From the NCBI GenBank assembly GCA_002356635.1, contig CP023454.1, positions 1,093,501 through 1,157,500 of the forward strand: DNA of 64,000 nucleotides. The letters are read 5' to 3'. A program made the translations under genes and the position numbers. This DNA comes from Rhodobacteraceae bacterium QY30. Lineage in GTDB: Bacteria; Pseudomonadota; Alphaproteobacteria; Rhodobacterales; Rhodobacteraceae. Below are positions 26,098-36,053 of this stretch, in pieces. Numbering within the stretch: position 1 is the first letter of the stretch; each line of letters begins with the position of its first letter. The notes beneath the pieces were generated by a model that saw only the letters and a program-made list of their open reading frames with translations, ran no database searches and was not told where the DNA came from.

Positions 26098-26919
26098 ATG
26101 ATTCTACAGATGTCGAAAAGCCCCCATTTAAGCGCCGTTAAACCGGTACTTCCCGTCGCCCCCTGGCTGGGTGGAAAGCGTAATCTCGCAAAGCGGATCA
26201 CGGCCCTGATCGAGGCCATCCCGCACCAGACCTATGCGGAAGCCTTCGTCGGTATGGGCGGGATCTTCTTCCGTCGGGGCAGTCGTCCCAGAGCCGAGGT
26301 CATCAACGACTTCGGCCGCGATGTGGCGAACCTGTTCCGCATCCTCCAGCGTCACTATCCGCAGTTCCTCGAGACGCTGCGTTTCCAACTGACCACGCGT
26401 GCGGAATTCGAACGTCTGGTGGCAACCGATCCGTCCACCCTGACCGACCTCGAACGGGCCGGTCGCTTCCTTTACCTCCAGCGGACGGCATTCGGAGGCA
26501 AGGTGTCGGGGCGCAACTTCGGGGTGTCCCGCGACAGACCGGGGCGGTTCAACCTCAGCACGCTCGAGCCGATGCTGGAAGACGTGCACGCCCGGCTTTC
26601 TGGCGTGGTAATCGAGTGCCTGGACTTCGAAGCCTTCCTGCGCCGGTACGACGGCGCCGGCACTCTGTTCTATCTCGACCCGCCGTACTGGGGCTGCGAG
26701 GATGACTATGGCAAGCAGATGTTCGCCCGCTCCGACTTCGAGCGCATGGCAGCGGTGCTCGCAGAGCTGAAGGGGTCCTTCCTTCTGTCGCTCAACGATG
26801 GACCCGAAGTCCGCCGCATCTTCTCTCGGTTCGAAATCGAGGCCGTGAGGACGACCTACACGATTGGTGACGCGGCACGGGAGGCCGCAGAGGTGTTGAT
26901 CAGGCCGCGCCCCAAATAG
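26098..26919 (+). CDS. DNA adenine methylase, D12 class
   Basis: A 273-residue N6-adenine methyltransferase of the Dam/D12 class. PWLGGKRNLAKRI (about 23-35) and FVGMGGIFF (about 50) form the SAM site and YLDPPYWGCEDDYG (about 190) the catalytic motif. There is no partner restriction gene, so this is an orphan enzyme that probably protects phage DNA. The place at the right end of the element is where Mu carries its modification gene mom. The ATG at 26098 is chosen because the family N-terminus begins near it; ATG 26110 is an alternative, and the frame is open back to 25966. Confidence 0.85.
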   Translation: MILQMSKSPHLSAVKPVLPVAPWLGGKRNLAKRITALIEAIPHQTYAEAFVGMGGIFFRRGSRPRAEVINDFGRDVANLFRILQRHYPQFLETLRFQLTTRAEFERLVATDPSTLTDLERAGRFLYLQRTAFGGKVSGRNFGVSRDRPGRFNLSTLEPMLEDVHARLSGVVIECLDFEAFLRRYDGAGTLFYLDPPYWGCEDDYGKQMFARSDFERMAAVLAELKGSFLLSLNDGPEVRRIFSRFEIEAVRTTYTIGDAAREAAEVLIRPRPK

Positions 26920-26954
26920 CGCGGCTCAACTCGGTCCCTGGTGAAATCGCTCTG

Positions 26955-27001
26955 CTGCAGATATCTGTGTCAAACTGTGCAGAAATTGCTGTCACGCTAC
27001 A
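26955..27001 (-). promoter_or_regulatory. Right prophage end with tandem transposase sites R1 and R2
   Basis: Read inward on the minus strand from 27001: TGTAGCGTGACAGCAATTTC (R1 part), then 22 bases further TTGACACAGATATCTGCAG (R2, 26973-26955), identical to L1 at 18 of 19 bases. R1 begins at the terminal TG and matches L1 at 17 of 25. Spacing of 22 bases places both sites on the same face of the helix. Confidence 0.75.
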
Positions 27002-27731
27002 ACCAGAGCCAGATCAGGCCGAACAGAACCGGCTGGTGGATCAGGTAGACGGCAAGGCTGTGGCGGCCGGGCCAGGACAGCGCCCGGAGCCAAGGGCCGG
27101 GCGCGCGTTCGGTCGCCAGCAGACGGGGCAGGCCCGCGCGGGCCGCGGCAATTCCCAGCAGCACCGTTCCCATCCAGGGAAACACCGGCTCGAAGTCGAT
27201 GGAGCGGGGAATTTCGGAGGAAAGCCCCAGCCATAGAAGCCAAGGGGCGTCGAAGGCGGGCCCGCGCAGGAACTGCGGTGCGGCAAAGGCTAAGGCGGCG
27301 GCGGCCAGAGTGAGCCCGACCGGTGCCCGCAGAAAGATCAGGCCCAGAAGGCTGGCCGTCGCGATCATGTGGAGGATGCCGAAGAACACATAGGTTTCCG
27401 GGTTGTCGGCATAGGTCGCGGCGCTGACCAGGGCCGCGCCCGCGCCGATCTGGGCCATGCGCTTTCCCCAGGGCCGCCAGCGGATGCCGCCGCCGTGGGC
27501 AAGGGACAGGCTAAGCCCCACCAGAAACAGGAAGCTTCCGGCGATGGCCGGGGCGAAGTAATGGAAAAAGCCGGTGAAGGGACGGTCCGGCGCTACGACG
27601 CCAAACAGCGCCAGATCGACGGTGAAGTGATAGATCGCCATGCAGACGACCGCGACGGTCCGCGCCACATCCAGCGCCGGAATCCGGTGGCGCATCGGGG
27701 CAGTCGGGGCAAGGATTGCGGTCGCCGTCAT
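26997..27731 (-). CDS. DUF1624 family acyltransferase-like membrane protein, C-terminus altered by prophage insertion
   Basis: A 244-residue protein of the heparan-alpha-glucosaminide N-acetyltransferase-like (DUF1624) family with about seven membrane helices. RIPALDVARTVAVVCMAIYH at the N-terminus (HxLD-like core) and the last segment YLIHQPVLFGLIW are typical. The stop codon TAG at 26997-26999 lies inside the prophage. Without the element the frame would read on through ACCAG into the left flank (...WLWFKLVH, TGA). Thus only about five residues are lost and the protein probably works. Confidence 0.8.
   Translation of the reverse strand: MTATAILAPTAPMRHRIPALDVARTVAVVCMAIYHFTVDLALFGVVAPDRPFTGFFHYFAPAIAGSFLFLVGLSLSLAHGGGIRWRPWGKRMAQIGAGAALVSAATYADNPETYVFFGILHMIATASLLGLIFLRAPVGLTLAAAALAFAAPQFLRGPAFDAPWLLWLGLSSEIPRSIDFEPVFPWMGTVLLGIAAARAGLPRLLATERAPGPWLRALSWPGRHSLAVYLIHQPVLFGLIWLWL
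27002..27006. repeat. Right copy of the 5-bp target duplication (ACCAG)
   Basis: ACCAG directly follows the terminal CA of the element; it matches 18325-18329. Confidence 0.75.
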
Positions 27732-27769
27732 GGGGCCAAGCTAGCTTTGCCGCGAAGGGGTCGCCACAG

Positions 27770-27806
27770 GAAAACACCCGCACCCCCGGGGAGGGGACGC
27801 GGGCGG
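27770..27806 (-). terminator. Terminator after the class III aminotransferase gene
   Basis: On the minus strand CCCGC...GCGGG with inner pairing, followed by GTTTTCC, between the aminotransferase stop and the acyltransferase start. Confidence 0.6.
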
Positions 27807-27828
27807 TCTTCCTTCGGCGCGCGGACCT

Positions 27829-29217
27829 TCAGTCCATCTCGCCCGCATCGCGCGCGGCCTTGTGGGCGGCGTCCAGCGCGATGGTGGCGCGGTCGATCAG
27901 CAGGTCGATTTCCGCCTTCGTGATGACCAGCGGCGGCGAGATGATCATCGAATCATTCACCGCACGCATGAACAGGCCGGCGTTGATGGACGCCGTCCGA
28001 CAGGCCAGCGAATAGGTGTAGATCGGCGCCTTGAAGCGCGACCGCGCCTTTTTGTCGGGCGTCAGTTCCAGCGCGCCCATCATGCCGCAGATCCGCGCTT
28101 CGCCCACGATGGGATGATCGCCCAGCGCCTTCCAGCGTTCCTGAAGATAGGGGCCGGTTTCCTGGGCGGCGCGTTCGACGATCTTTTCTTCTTGCAGGAT
28201 GCGCAGGTTTTCCAGCGCCGCCACCGCCGCCGCCGGATGGGCGGAATAGGTGTAGCCGTGGTTGAAGTCGCCACCCTTCTCGATCAGCCCTTCGGCCACA
28301 CGGTCGTTGATGATGCTGGCGCCAATCGGCAGATAGCCCGAGGACATGCCCTTGGCGACGGTGATGATGTCGGGCGAAAAGCCAAAGGTCTGGTGGCCGA
28401 ACCAGTTGCCGGTGCGCCCGAAGCCGCAGATCACCTCGTCCGCGATCAGCAGGATGTCGTATTTGCGGCAGATCCGCTCGATTTCCGGCCAGTAGGTCGC
28501 GGGCGGGATGATGACGCCGCCCGCGCCCTGCACGGGTTCACCGATGAAGGCCGCGACGTTTTCGGCGCCCAGCCGCAGAATTTCGGTTTCCAGTTCCCGT
28601 GCGCGGGCCAGACCGAAGGCCTCGGGCGCCATGTCGCCGCCTTCTCGGTACCAGAAGGGCTGGCTGATATGGGTGATGTGCGGGATCGGCAGGTCGCCCT
28701 GTTCGTGCATGTAGGTCATGCCGCCCAGGGACGCCGCGCCGACGGTTGATCCGTGATAGGCGTTCTTGCGGGCGATGATGGTCTTTTTCGACGGCTTCCC
28801 CATCGAATGCCAGTAATGCCGCACCAGCCGGATGTTGGTGTCGTTGGCATCCGATCCGCCGGACGAAAAGAACACGTGGTTCAGCGTCCCGGGCGTGACC
28901 TCGGCCAGTTTCGCGGACAGGCGCGCTGCGGGCGGATGCGTGGTGTTGAAGAAGGTGTTGTAGAACGGCAGTTCCATCATCTGGCGGGCGACGGCATCGA
29001 CGATCTCGCGCCGGCCATAGCCGACGTTCATGCACCACAGGCCCGCCATGCCGTCGATGTAGCTTTTGCCCTCGCTGTCGTGGATATAGACGCCTTCGGC
29101 CCGGGTGATGATCCTGACGCCCATTTCATTGAGCTGCTTGGTATCGGTGAAGGGGTGCAGGTGGTGGGCGGCGTCCAGCGCGCGCAGTTCCTGGGTGTCG
29201 TAGCTGTTGGTCAGCAT
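27829..29217 (-). CDS. Class III (omega) aminotransferase
   Basis: A 462-residue PLP-dependent aminotransferase of the class III group. The PLP Lys lies in VAKGMSSGYLPIGA (about residue 285), the cofactor-binding Asp in LIADEVICGFGRTG (about 255) and the conserved FSSGGSDANDTNIRLVRHYW at about 110. It resembles omega-amino acid or diamine:pyruvate transaminases (putrescine, beta-alanine, taurine); the substrate is not clear from sequence. The start is the Met at 29215-29217 (MLTNSYDTQELRALD). A palindrome upstream (29363-29379) may be an operator. Confidence 0.88.
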   Translation of the reverse strand: MLTNSYDTQELRALDAAHHLHPFTDTKQLNEMGVRIITRAEGVYIHDSEGKSYIDGMAGLWCMNVGYGRREIVDAVARQMMELPFYNTFFNTTHPPAARLSAKLAEVTPGTLNHVFFSSGGSDANDTNIRLVRHYWHSMGKPSKKTIIARKNAYHGSTVGAASLGGMTYMHEQGDLPIPHITHISQPFWYREGGDMAPEAFGLARARELETEILRLGAENVAAFIGEPVQGAGGVIIPPATYWPEIERICRKYDILLIADEVICGFGRTGNWFGHQTFGFSPDIITVAKGMSSGYLPIGASIINDRVAEGLIEKGGDFNHGYTYSAHPAAAVAALENLRILQEEKIVERAAQETGPYLQERWKALGDHPIVGEARICGMMGALELTPDKKARSRFKAPIYTYSLACRTASINAGLFMRAVNDSMIISPPLVITKAEIDLLIDRATIALDAAHKAARDAGEMD

Positions 29218-29362
29218 GTCGTCGTCTCTTCCGCGAAGGCAGGCAGGATTTCGCCGCGATGGGGCGATCCCGGGGCCGGTTTGTCTGTTCCCAGACTGGC
29301 CCCGCCAGGCAGCGAAGGCAAGGTTCGGACCGGCCCGCCGCCCGCCCTTCGGCCGCAAAAAA

Positions 29363-29379
29363 AGTTTCAACCTGAAACT
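29363..29379. promoter_or_regulatory. Palindrome AGTTTC-N5-GAAACT upstream of the aminotransferase gene
   Basis: Perfect 6-base arms with a 5-base centre, about 150 bases upstream of the aminotransferase start and 130 bases from rpiA. Fits the size of a dimeric regulator site (MarR- or TetR-type); no regulator gene lies next to it. Confidence 0.5.
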
Positions 29380-29507
29380 CTGGCTAACAGGTTGCGCCCA
29401 TCTGGCGCCGGTTTGCGGCGCATGGCGGCCCGGGTGTTCCGGTTCCCCTCGCGGTTCCTGCCGATCTTGCTATAACCGACCGGAAGGCCCGAGCATGGAG
29501 TGTCCTG

Positions 29508-30296
29508 ATGTCCCTTGCCCTTTCCCCTGCCGACAAGGCGAAATTCGCCGCCGCGCGCCGTTCCGTCGAGTTCATCGAAGACGGGATGCGGGTTGGCCTT
29601 GGCACGGGATCGACCGCTGCCTGGATGGTGCGCTGCCTGGGCGACCGGGTCCGCAACGAAGGCCTGAATGTCACCGGTGTGGCCACATCGGACCGGACGG
29701 CCGAACTGGCGGTCAGCGAAGGGATCAAGGTCGTCACCCTGGAAGAGGCCCGCTGGCTGGACCTGACCATCGACGGGGCGGACGAATTCGACCCGGACCT
29801 CAACCTCATCAAGGGGGGCGGGGGCGCGCATCTGCGCGAAAAGATCGTCGCAACGGCTTCGGAGCGGATGATCGTCATCACCGACGCCGCCAAGGAAGTG
29901 GCGCAACTCGGCGCATTCCCCCTGCCGGTCGAGGTGATCCCCTTTGGTTGGCAGGCAACCCGGCAGCTGATCGACGAAGTGCTGGAAGGCATGGATGTCA
30001 TGGGGCGGGACATCACGCGCCGCATGGCCGGAGGCGCCCCTTATGTCACCGATGAAGGCAATGCGATCCTCGACCTGCACCTGAAGCGGATCGGCAATCC
30101 GCGGCAACTGGCGATGATGCTCAACCAGATCCCCGGCGTGGTGGAAAACGGTTTGTTCATCGATATTTGCGACGTGGTCATCATCGGCCATGCGAACGGC
30201 CGGGTCGACCTGCGCGACATCACCGCCGGGATCCGGACCGAGGAGCAGGTGGACCTGGGCGAGGATGACAACCTTTTCAAGGACCTTGGGGACTGA
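29508..30296 (+). CDS. rpiA: Ribose-5-phosphate isomerase A
   Basis: A 262-residue enzyme interconverting ribose 5-phosphate and ribulose 5-phosphate. Substrate loops GLGTGSTAAWMV (about 36-47), TIDGADEFD (about 88) and KGGGGAHLREKI with the active-site residues (about 101-112) are intact. It is followed two bases later by the glutathione reductase gene, so both are co-transcribed. Confidence 0.95.
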   Translation: MSLALSPADKAKFAAARRSVEFIEDGMRVGLGTGSTAAWMVRCLGDRVRNEGLNVTGVATSDRTAELAVSEGIKVVTLEEARWLDLTIDGADEFDPDLNLIKGGGGAHLREKIVATASERMIVITDAAKEVAQLGAFPLPVEVIPFGWQATRQLIDEVLEGMDVMGRDITRRMAGGAPYVTDEGNAILDLHLKRIGNPRQLAMMLNQIPGVVENGLFIDICDVVIIGHANGRVDLRDITAGIRTEEQVDLGEDDNLFKDLGD

Positions 30297-30298
30297 CG

Positions 30299-31675
30299 AT
30301 GCCCGGTTTCGACTATGACCTCTTCGTCATCGGCGGCGGCTCTGGCGGCGTGCGGGCGGCCCGGATCGCGGCCGGAGAATACGGTGCGCGCGTCGGCCTG
30401 GCCGAGGAAAGCCGCATGGGGGGGACCTGCGTCATCCGTGGCTGCGTTCCGAAAAAGCTGATGGTCTTTGCCTCGGCGGTGCCGGATGCGCTGGCGCTGG
30501 GCCGGGACTACGGCTGGGACATCGCGCCCGCGCAGTTCGACTGGCCGACTTTCCGCGCCCGGCTGGACGCCGAGCTGGACCGGCTGGAGGCGGCCTATCG
30601 CGGCGGATTGCTGGGCGCCGGCGTGACGATCCATGACGCCCGCGCCACGCTCGCCGATCCGCACACGGTCCGGCTGGCCACCGGAGAAACCTTCACTGCC
30701 AAGCACATCCTGATCGCCACCGGTGGCCGCCCCCATCTGCCCGAAGGCCTGGGCGCGCCTGTGCTGACCTCGAATGACATCTTCCTGCTGGATCGCCTGC
30801 CCGAGCGGCTGTTGATCGTGGGCGGCGGCTATATCGCCTGCGAATTCGCGCAGGTGATGGCGGGGCTGGGGGTCGGCGTCACGCAATTCTACCGGGGTGA
30901 GCAGATCCTGCGCGGATTCGACGATGACGCGCGCGCGCTTGTGGCCGAGGCGACCCGGGGCTGCGGGATCGACCTCCAGACCGGTACGGATGTCGCGGCG
31001 CTTTCCGAAGATGGCCAGGGGATCTGCGTCACCCGGACGGATGGAGCGCGGGCATGGTTCGATGCCGTCGTCTATGCGACCGGACGGCACCCGAATACCG
31101 AAGGCCTGGGGCTTGAGGCGCTGGGCATCACCTTGGGCGCACGGGGCCAGATTCCCGTCGACGGTTGGAGCCAGACCGCGGTGCCGTCGATCTTCGCGGT
31201 GGGCGACGTGACCGACCGGATGAACCTGACGCCGGTCGCGATCCGCGAAGGCCATGCCTTCGCCGATACCGTCTTTGGCGCGCGCCCGTACAAGGCCGAC
31301 CACCAACTTGTGCCCTCTGCGGTCTTCACCCGGCCCGAACTCGGCTCGGTTGGCCTGACCGAAGCCGAGGCGGCAGAGCGCGGGCCGGTCGAGATCTATC
31401 AGACGGCGTTCCGGCCGATGAAGACCGCCTTTGCCGGAAGGCCCGAACGGGTGATGATGAAGCTTGTCGTCGATGCCGGAAGCCGCCGGGTTCTGGGGTG
31501 CCACATCGTCGCGCCCGAGGCAGGCGAGATGATCCAGTTGGCGGCGATAGCGGTCAAGATGGGCGCGACCAAGGAAGACTTCGACCGGACCTGCGCCGTG
31601 CATCCGACCATGGCCGAGGAAATGGTGACGATGCGCAAGGTCACGCGGCATCACGGAACAATCGCAAAGGGTTGA
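30299..31675 (+). CDS. gor: Glutathione-disulfide reductase
   Basis: A 458-residue FAD and NADPH-dependent reductase keeping glutathione reduced. FAD-binding GGGSGGVRAARIA, the redox-active pair in GGTCVIRGCVPKKLM (about 40-54), a second dinucleotide fold VGGGYIACEFAQVMA (about 175) and C-terminal His in the HPTMAEE motif are all visible. Two bases separate it from rpiA. Confidence 0.93.
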   Translation: MPGFDYDLFVIGGGSGGVRAARIAAGEYGARVGLAEESRMGGTCVIRGCVPKKLMVFASAVPDALALGRDYGWDIAPAQFDWPTFRARLDAELDRLEAAYRGGLLGAGVTIHDARATLADPHTVRLATGETFTAKHILIATGGRPHLPEGLGAPVLTSNDIFLLDRLPERLLIVGGGYIACEFAQVMAGLGVGVTQFYRGEQILRGFDDDARALVAEATRGCGIDLQTGTDVAALSEDGQGICVTRTDGARAWFDAVVYATGRHPNTEGLGLEALGITLGARGQIPVDGWSQTAVPSIFAVGDVTDRMNLTPVAIREGHAFADTVFGARPYKADHQLVPSAVFTRPELGSVGLTEAEAAERGPVEIYQTAFRPMKTAFAGRPERVMMKLVVDAGSRRVLGCHIVAPEAGEMIQLAAIAVKMGATKEDFDRTCAVHPTMAEEMVTMRKVTRHHGTIAKG

Positions 31676-31743
31676 AATCGGCGCGGAAATACACAGTTGT
31701 GTCCGAGGACGGACGCACGCGTCGGAAACGGTAAGGAACAGGA

Positions 31744-32916
31744 ATGGCTGGAAGCGGGGGCCCTTGGGGCGGCGGATCATCCGATGACGAGGGCGAACGC
31801 CCCGAGGACAGAGGCAACCCGCGACCGCGCGGGCCCCGGCGACCGGGTGAACCGGCACCGCTGCCCGAAATCGACGAATTAATGCGCAAGGGGCAGGAAA
31901 AGTTCCGTGTCCTGATGGGCGGCAAGGGGCGGGGCGGCTTTGGCGGCCCCGGAACCGGCGGCGGCGGTCCGATGCTGACCCGCAACACCCTGTTGCTGGG
32001 CGGGCTGGCGGCGGTTGCGCTGTGGTCCTTCGCCTCGTTCTACACGGTGAAGCCCGAAGAACGCTCGGTCGAGCTGATGTTCGGACGTGCGACGGGCACC
32101 ATCGGCCAGCCGGGCCTGAATTTTGCGCCCTGGCCCGTCGTGACGGCGGAAATCGTCCAGACCACCGGGGAACGGACGACGGACGTAGGCACCGGCCAGG
32201 ACGGCGTGAAGGACAGCGGCCTGATGCTGACCCGCGACCAGAACATCGTCGACGTCGAATTCCAGGTGGTCTGGAACGTCTCGGACCCCGAGAAATTCCT
32301 TTTCAACCTGGCGGACCCGGCTGGCACCATCAAGGCGGTGTCGGAATCGGCCATGCGCGACATCATCGCGCGGTCCGAATTGGCGCCGATCCTGAACCGC
32401 GACCGGGGCGTCATCGCTGCGGACCTGCGCGCCGGCGTTCAGGCAACGCTCGACAGCTATCAGTCGGGCATCAACATCGTCCGGGTGAACTTCAACCGCG
32501 CCGATCCCCCGCGCGAGGTCATCGACAGCTTCCGCCAGGTGCAGGCGGCCCAGCAGGAACGCGACCGGCTGCAAAAGCAGGCCGATGCCTACGCGAACCG
32601 CGTCACGGCCGGGGCCCGCGGCGAGGCGGCGAAGACCATGGAGGATGCGGAGGCCTACCGCGCCGAGGTGGTCAACAACGCACAAGGCGAAGCCAGCCGC
32701 TTCAGCTCGGTCTACGCCGAATACGTCAAGGCGCCCGAGGTGACGCGCCGCCGGATGTATCTGGAAACCATGGAACGGGTGCTGGGGAACATGAACAAGG
32801 TGATCCTTGATGGCGTCGAGGGGCAGGGCGGTGTCGTGCCCTACCTGCCGCTGGATCAGCTGACCCGGACGCGGCCCGCCGCGACATCCACTCCTGCAAC
32901 CGGAGGTACCAACTGA
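31744..32916 (+). CDS. hflK: Membrane protease modulator HflK
   Basis: A 390-residue inner membrane protein of the SPFH/prohibitin group. A Gly/Arg-rich cytoplasmic tail (1-75) is followed by one membrane helix (TLLLGGLAAVALWSFASF), then the SPFH domain (KPEERSVELMFGR, about 100-280) and a coiled coil (VQAAQQERDRLQKQADAYAN, about 265-320). With HflC it forms the large cage regulating FtsH. Its stop overlaps the hflC start by one base (TGATG). Confidence 0.93.
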   Translation: MAGSGGPWGGGSSDDEGERPEDRGNPRPRGPRRPGEPAPLPEIDELMRKGQEKFRVLMGGKGRGGFGGPGTGGGGPMLTRNTLLLGGLAAVALWSFASFYTVKPEERSVELMFGRATGTIGQPGLNFAPWPVVTAEIVQTTGERTTDVGTGQDGVKDSGLMLTRDQNIVDVEFQVVWNVSDPEKFLFNLADPAGTIKAVSESAMRDIIARSELAPILNRDRGVIAADLRAGVQATLDSYQSGINIVRVNFNRADPPREVIDSFRQVQAAQQERDRLQKQADAYANRVTAGARGEAAKTMEDAEAYRAEVVNNAQGEASRFSSVYAEYVKAPEVTRRRMYLETMERVLGNMNKVILDGVEGQGGVVPYLPLDQLTRTRPAATSTPATGGTN

Positions 32917-33854
32917 TGGCCCGTCCCATCTATCTGGTTCCCGCGCTGGTCGTGGCGCTGGGCGTCGCGGCGTCTGCGCTGTTCACCGTGGACGAACGCG
33001 AAAAGGCGCTGATCCTGCAATTCGGTGAACTGATCCGCGTGCAGGACAAGCCGGGGCTCTATTTCAAGCTGCCGCTGGTGCAGAACGTCGTCAAGTATGA
33101 CGACCGTATCCTGAGCCTGGCCACGAAGGAGGCCATCGAGGTGACGCCGCTTGACGACCGCCGTCTGGTGGTCGATGCCTTCGCGCGCTGGCGGATCATG
33201 GACGTGGTCGCCTTCCGGCAGGCGGTCGGTGCCGACGGGATCCGGGCGGCAGAGACGCGGCTCGACAGCATCATCAACGCCTCGATCCGGCAGGTGCTGG
33301 GGTCCGAGCCGTCGACGCGGGTGCTGTCCGCCGACCGGACGCCGATGATGAACCGCATCCGCGACATCGCCAAGCGCGAGGCGGCCGCACTGGGCGTCGA
33401 CGTGATCGACGTACGACTGACGCGGACCGACTTGCCCGAACAGAACCTCGAAGCGACCTTCGCCCGGATGCGGGCGGAACGGGAACGCGAAGCGGCGGAC
33501 GAAATCGCGCGCGGCGGCGAAGCGGCGCAGCGTCTGAGCGCGGCCGCCGACCGCGAGGTGGTGGTGCTGACCTCGGACGCCCGCCGACAGGCCGAGATCA
33601 TCCGCGGCGAGGCCGACGCCGAACGCAACCGGATCTACGCCGAAGCCTTTGGCCGCGACCCGGAATTCTTCGCCTTCACCCGCTCGCTCATTTCCTACGA
33701 ACGGGCGCTGAAGGGGGGCAATACCTCGATCGTCATGCGCCCGGACAGCACCTTCTTCGACTACCTGCGCTCGGACGAAGGCGTGCCGGGGGATGTGCCT
33801 GCGGCACCGAAACCCGCGGCGCCATCTGCCGCCCCCAGTGCGCCGGCGCCCTGA
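32916..33854 (+). CDS. hflC: Membrane protease modulator HflC
   Basis: A 312-residue partner of HflK. An N-terminal membrane anchor (LVPALVVALGVAASALF) precedes the SPFH domain (DEREKALILQFGELIRV, TPLDDRRLVVDAFARWRI) and a helical region rich in Glu and Arg (about 180-240). The tail ends in a Pro/Ala-rich stretch. A perfect hairpin downstream ends the hflKC unit. Confidence 0.93.
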   Translation: MARPIYLVPALVVALGVAASALFTVDEREKALILQFGELIRVQDKPGLYFKLPLVQNVVKYDDRILSLATKEAIEVTPLDDRRLVVDAFARWRIMDVVAFRQAVGADGIRAAETRLDSIINASIRQVLGSEPSTRVLSADRTPMMNRIRDIAKREAAALGVDVIDVRLTRTDLPEQNLEATFARMRAEREREAADEIARGGEAAQRLSAAADREVVVLTSDARRQAEIIRGEADAERNRIYAEAFGRDPEFFAFTRSLISYERALKGGNTSIVMRPDSTFFDYLRSDEGVPGDVPAAPKPAAPSAAPSAPAP

Positions 33855-33879
33855 ACCGCGACCAAAGGTCAGTTTCTGC

Positions 33880-33907
33880 GGCACGCCCCGGGGCGTGCCG
33901 ACTTCCT
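33880..33907 (+). terminator. Terminator after hflC
   Basis: GGCACGCCCCGGGGCGTGCC is a perfect 20-base inverted repeat, followed by GACTTCCTTT. Confidence 0.75.
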
Positions 33908-34092
33908 TTCCGGGGCAGTCTGGCCGGAATGGACTTCGGAAATGTTTCCAAAATCAGGCATTTCGTCACCGCGAATTGAGAAGGCGCGAGGGCCTTTGTC
34001 TTGAAGCTGTGCGGTCGAAAGCAGAGATTGGTCCCGCAGCGCCGGTTGCTCAGGCGACCGGAAGACCACCCCATGGAACAAGGGAGTTTGGA

Positions 34093-35571
<1,479 letters not shown>

Positions 35572-35576
35572 GTTGA

Positions 35577-36032
<456 letters not shown>

Positions 36033-36053
36033 ACGCGGGCCGCCCCGCGCCGC

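Larger units (their letters stand above)
18330..27001. mobile_element. Internally deleted Mu-like transposable prophage
   Basis: An 8.7-kb element with TG at the left and CA at the right end, flanked by ACCAG duplications. The first 25 bases of the left end and the reverse complement of the right end agree at 17 of 25 places, and a second strong copy of the end site is found 22 bases further in at the right. Gene order is that of Mu-type phages: leftward repressor, divergent ner/cro gene, (missing transposase, head and tail genes), tail fibre, DNA modification gene, right end. No integrase or transposase remains, so it is immobile by itself. Joining the flanks after removal of one ACCAG lengthens the interrupted DUF1624 gene by five codons to a TGA. 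Confidence 0.85.

Noticed and set aside
18336..26973. Element ends set at the 19-base inverted repeats themselves
   Set aside because: The flanks directly next to these repeats share no target duplication; ends at 18330 and 27001 give TG...CA, ACCAG twice, and repair of the interrupted gene.
18330..27001. Island or integrative element with tRNA attachment site
   Set aside because: No tRNA, no integrase and no long direct repeats at the borders; Mu-type ends explain the borders better.
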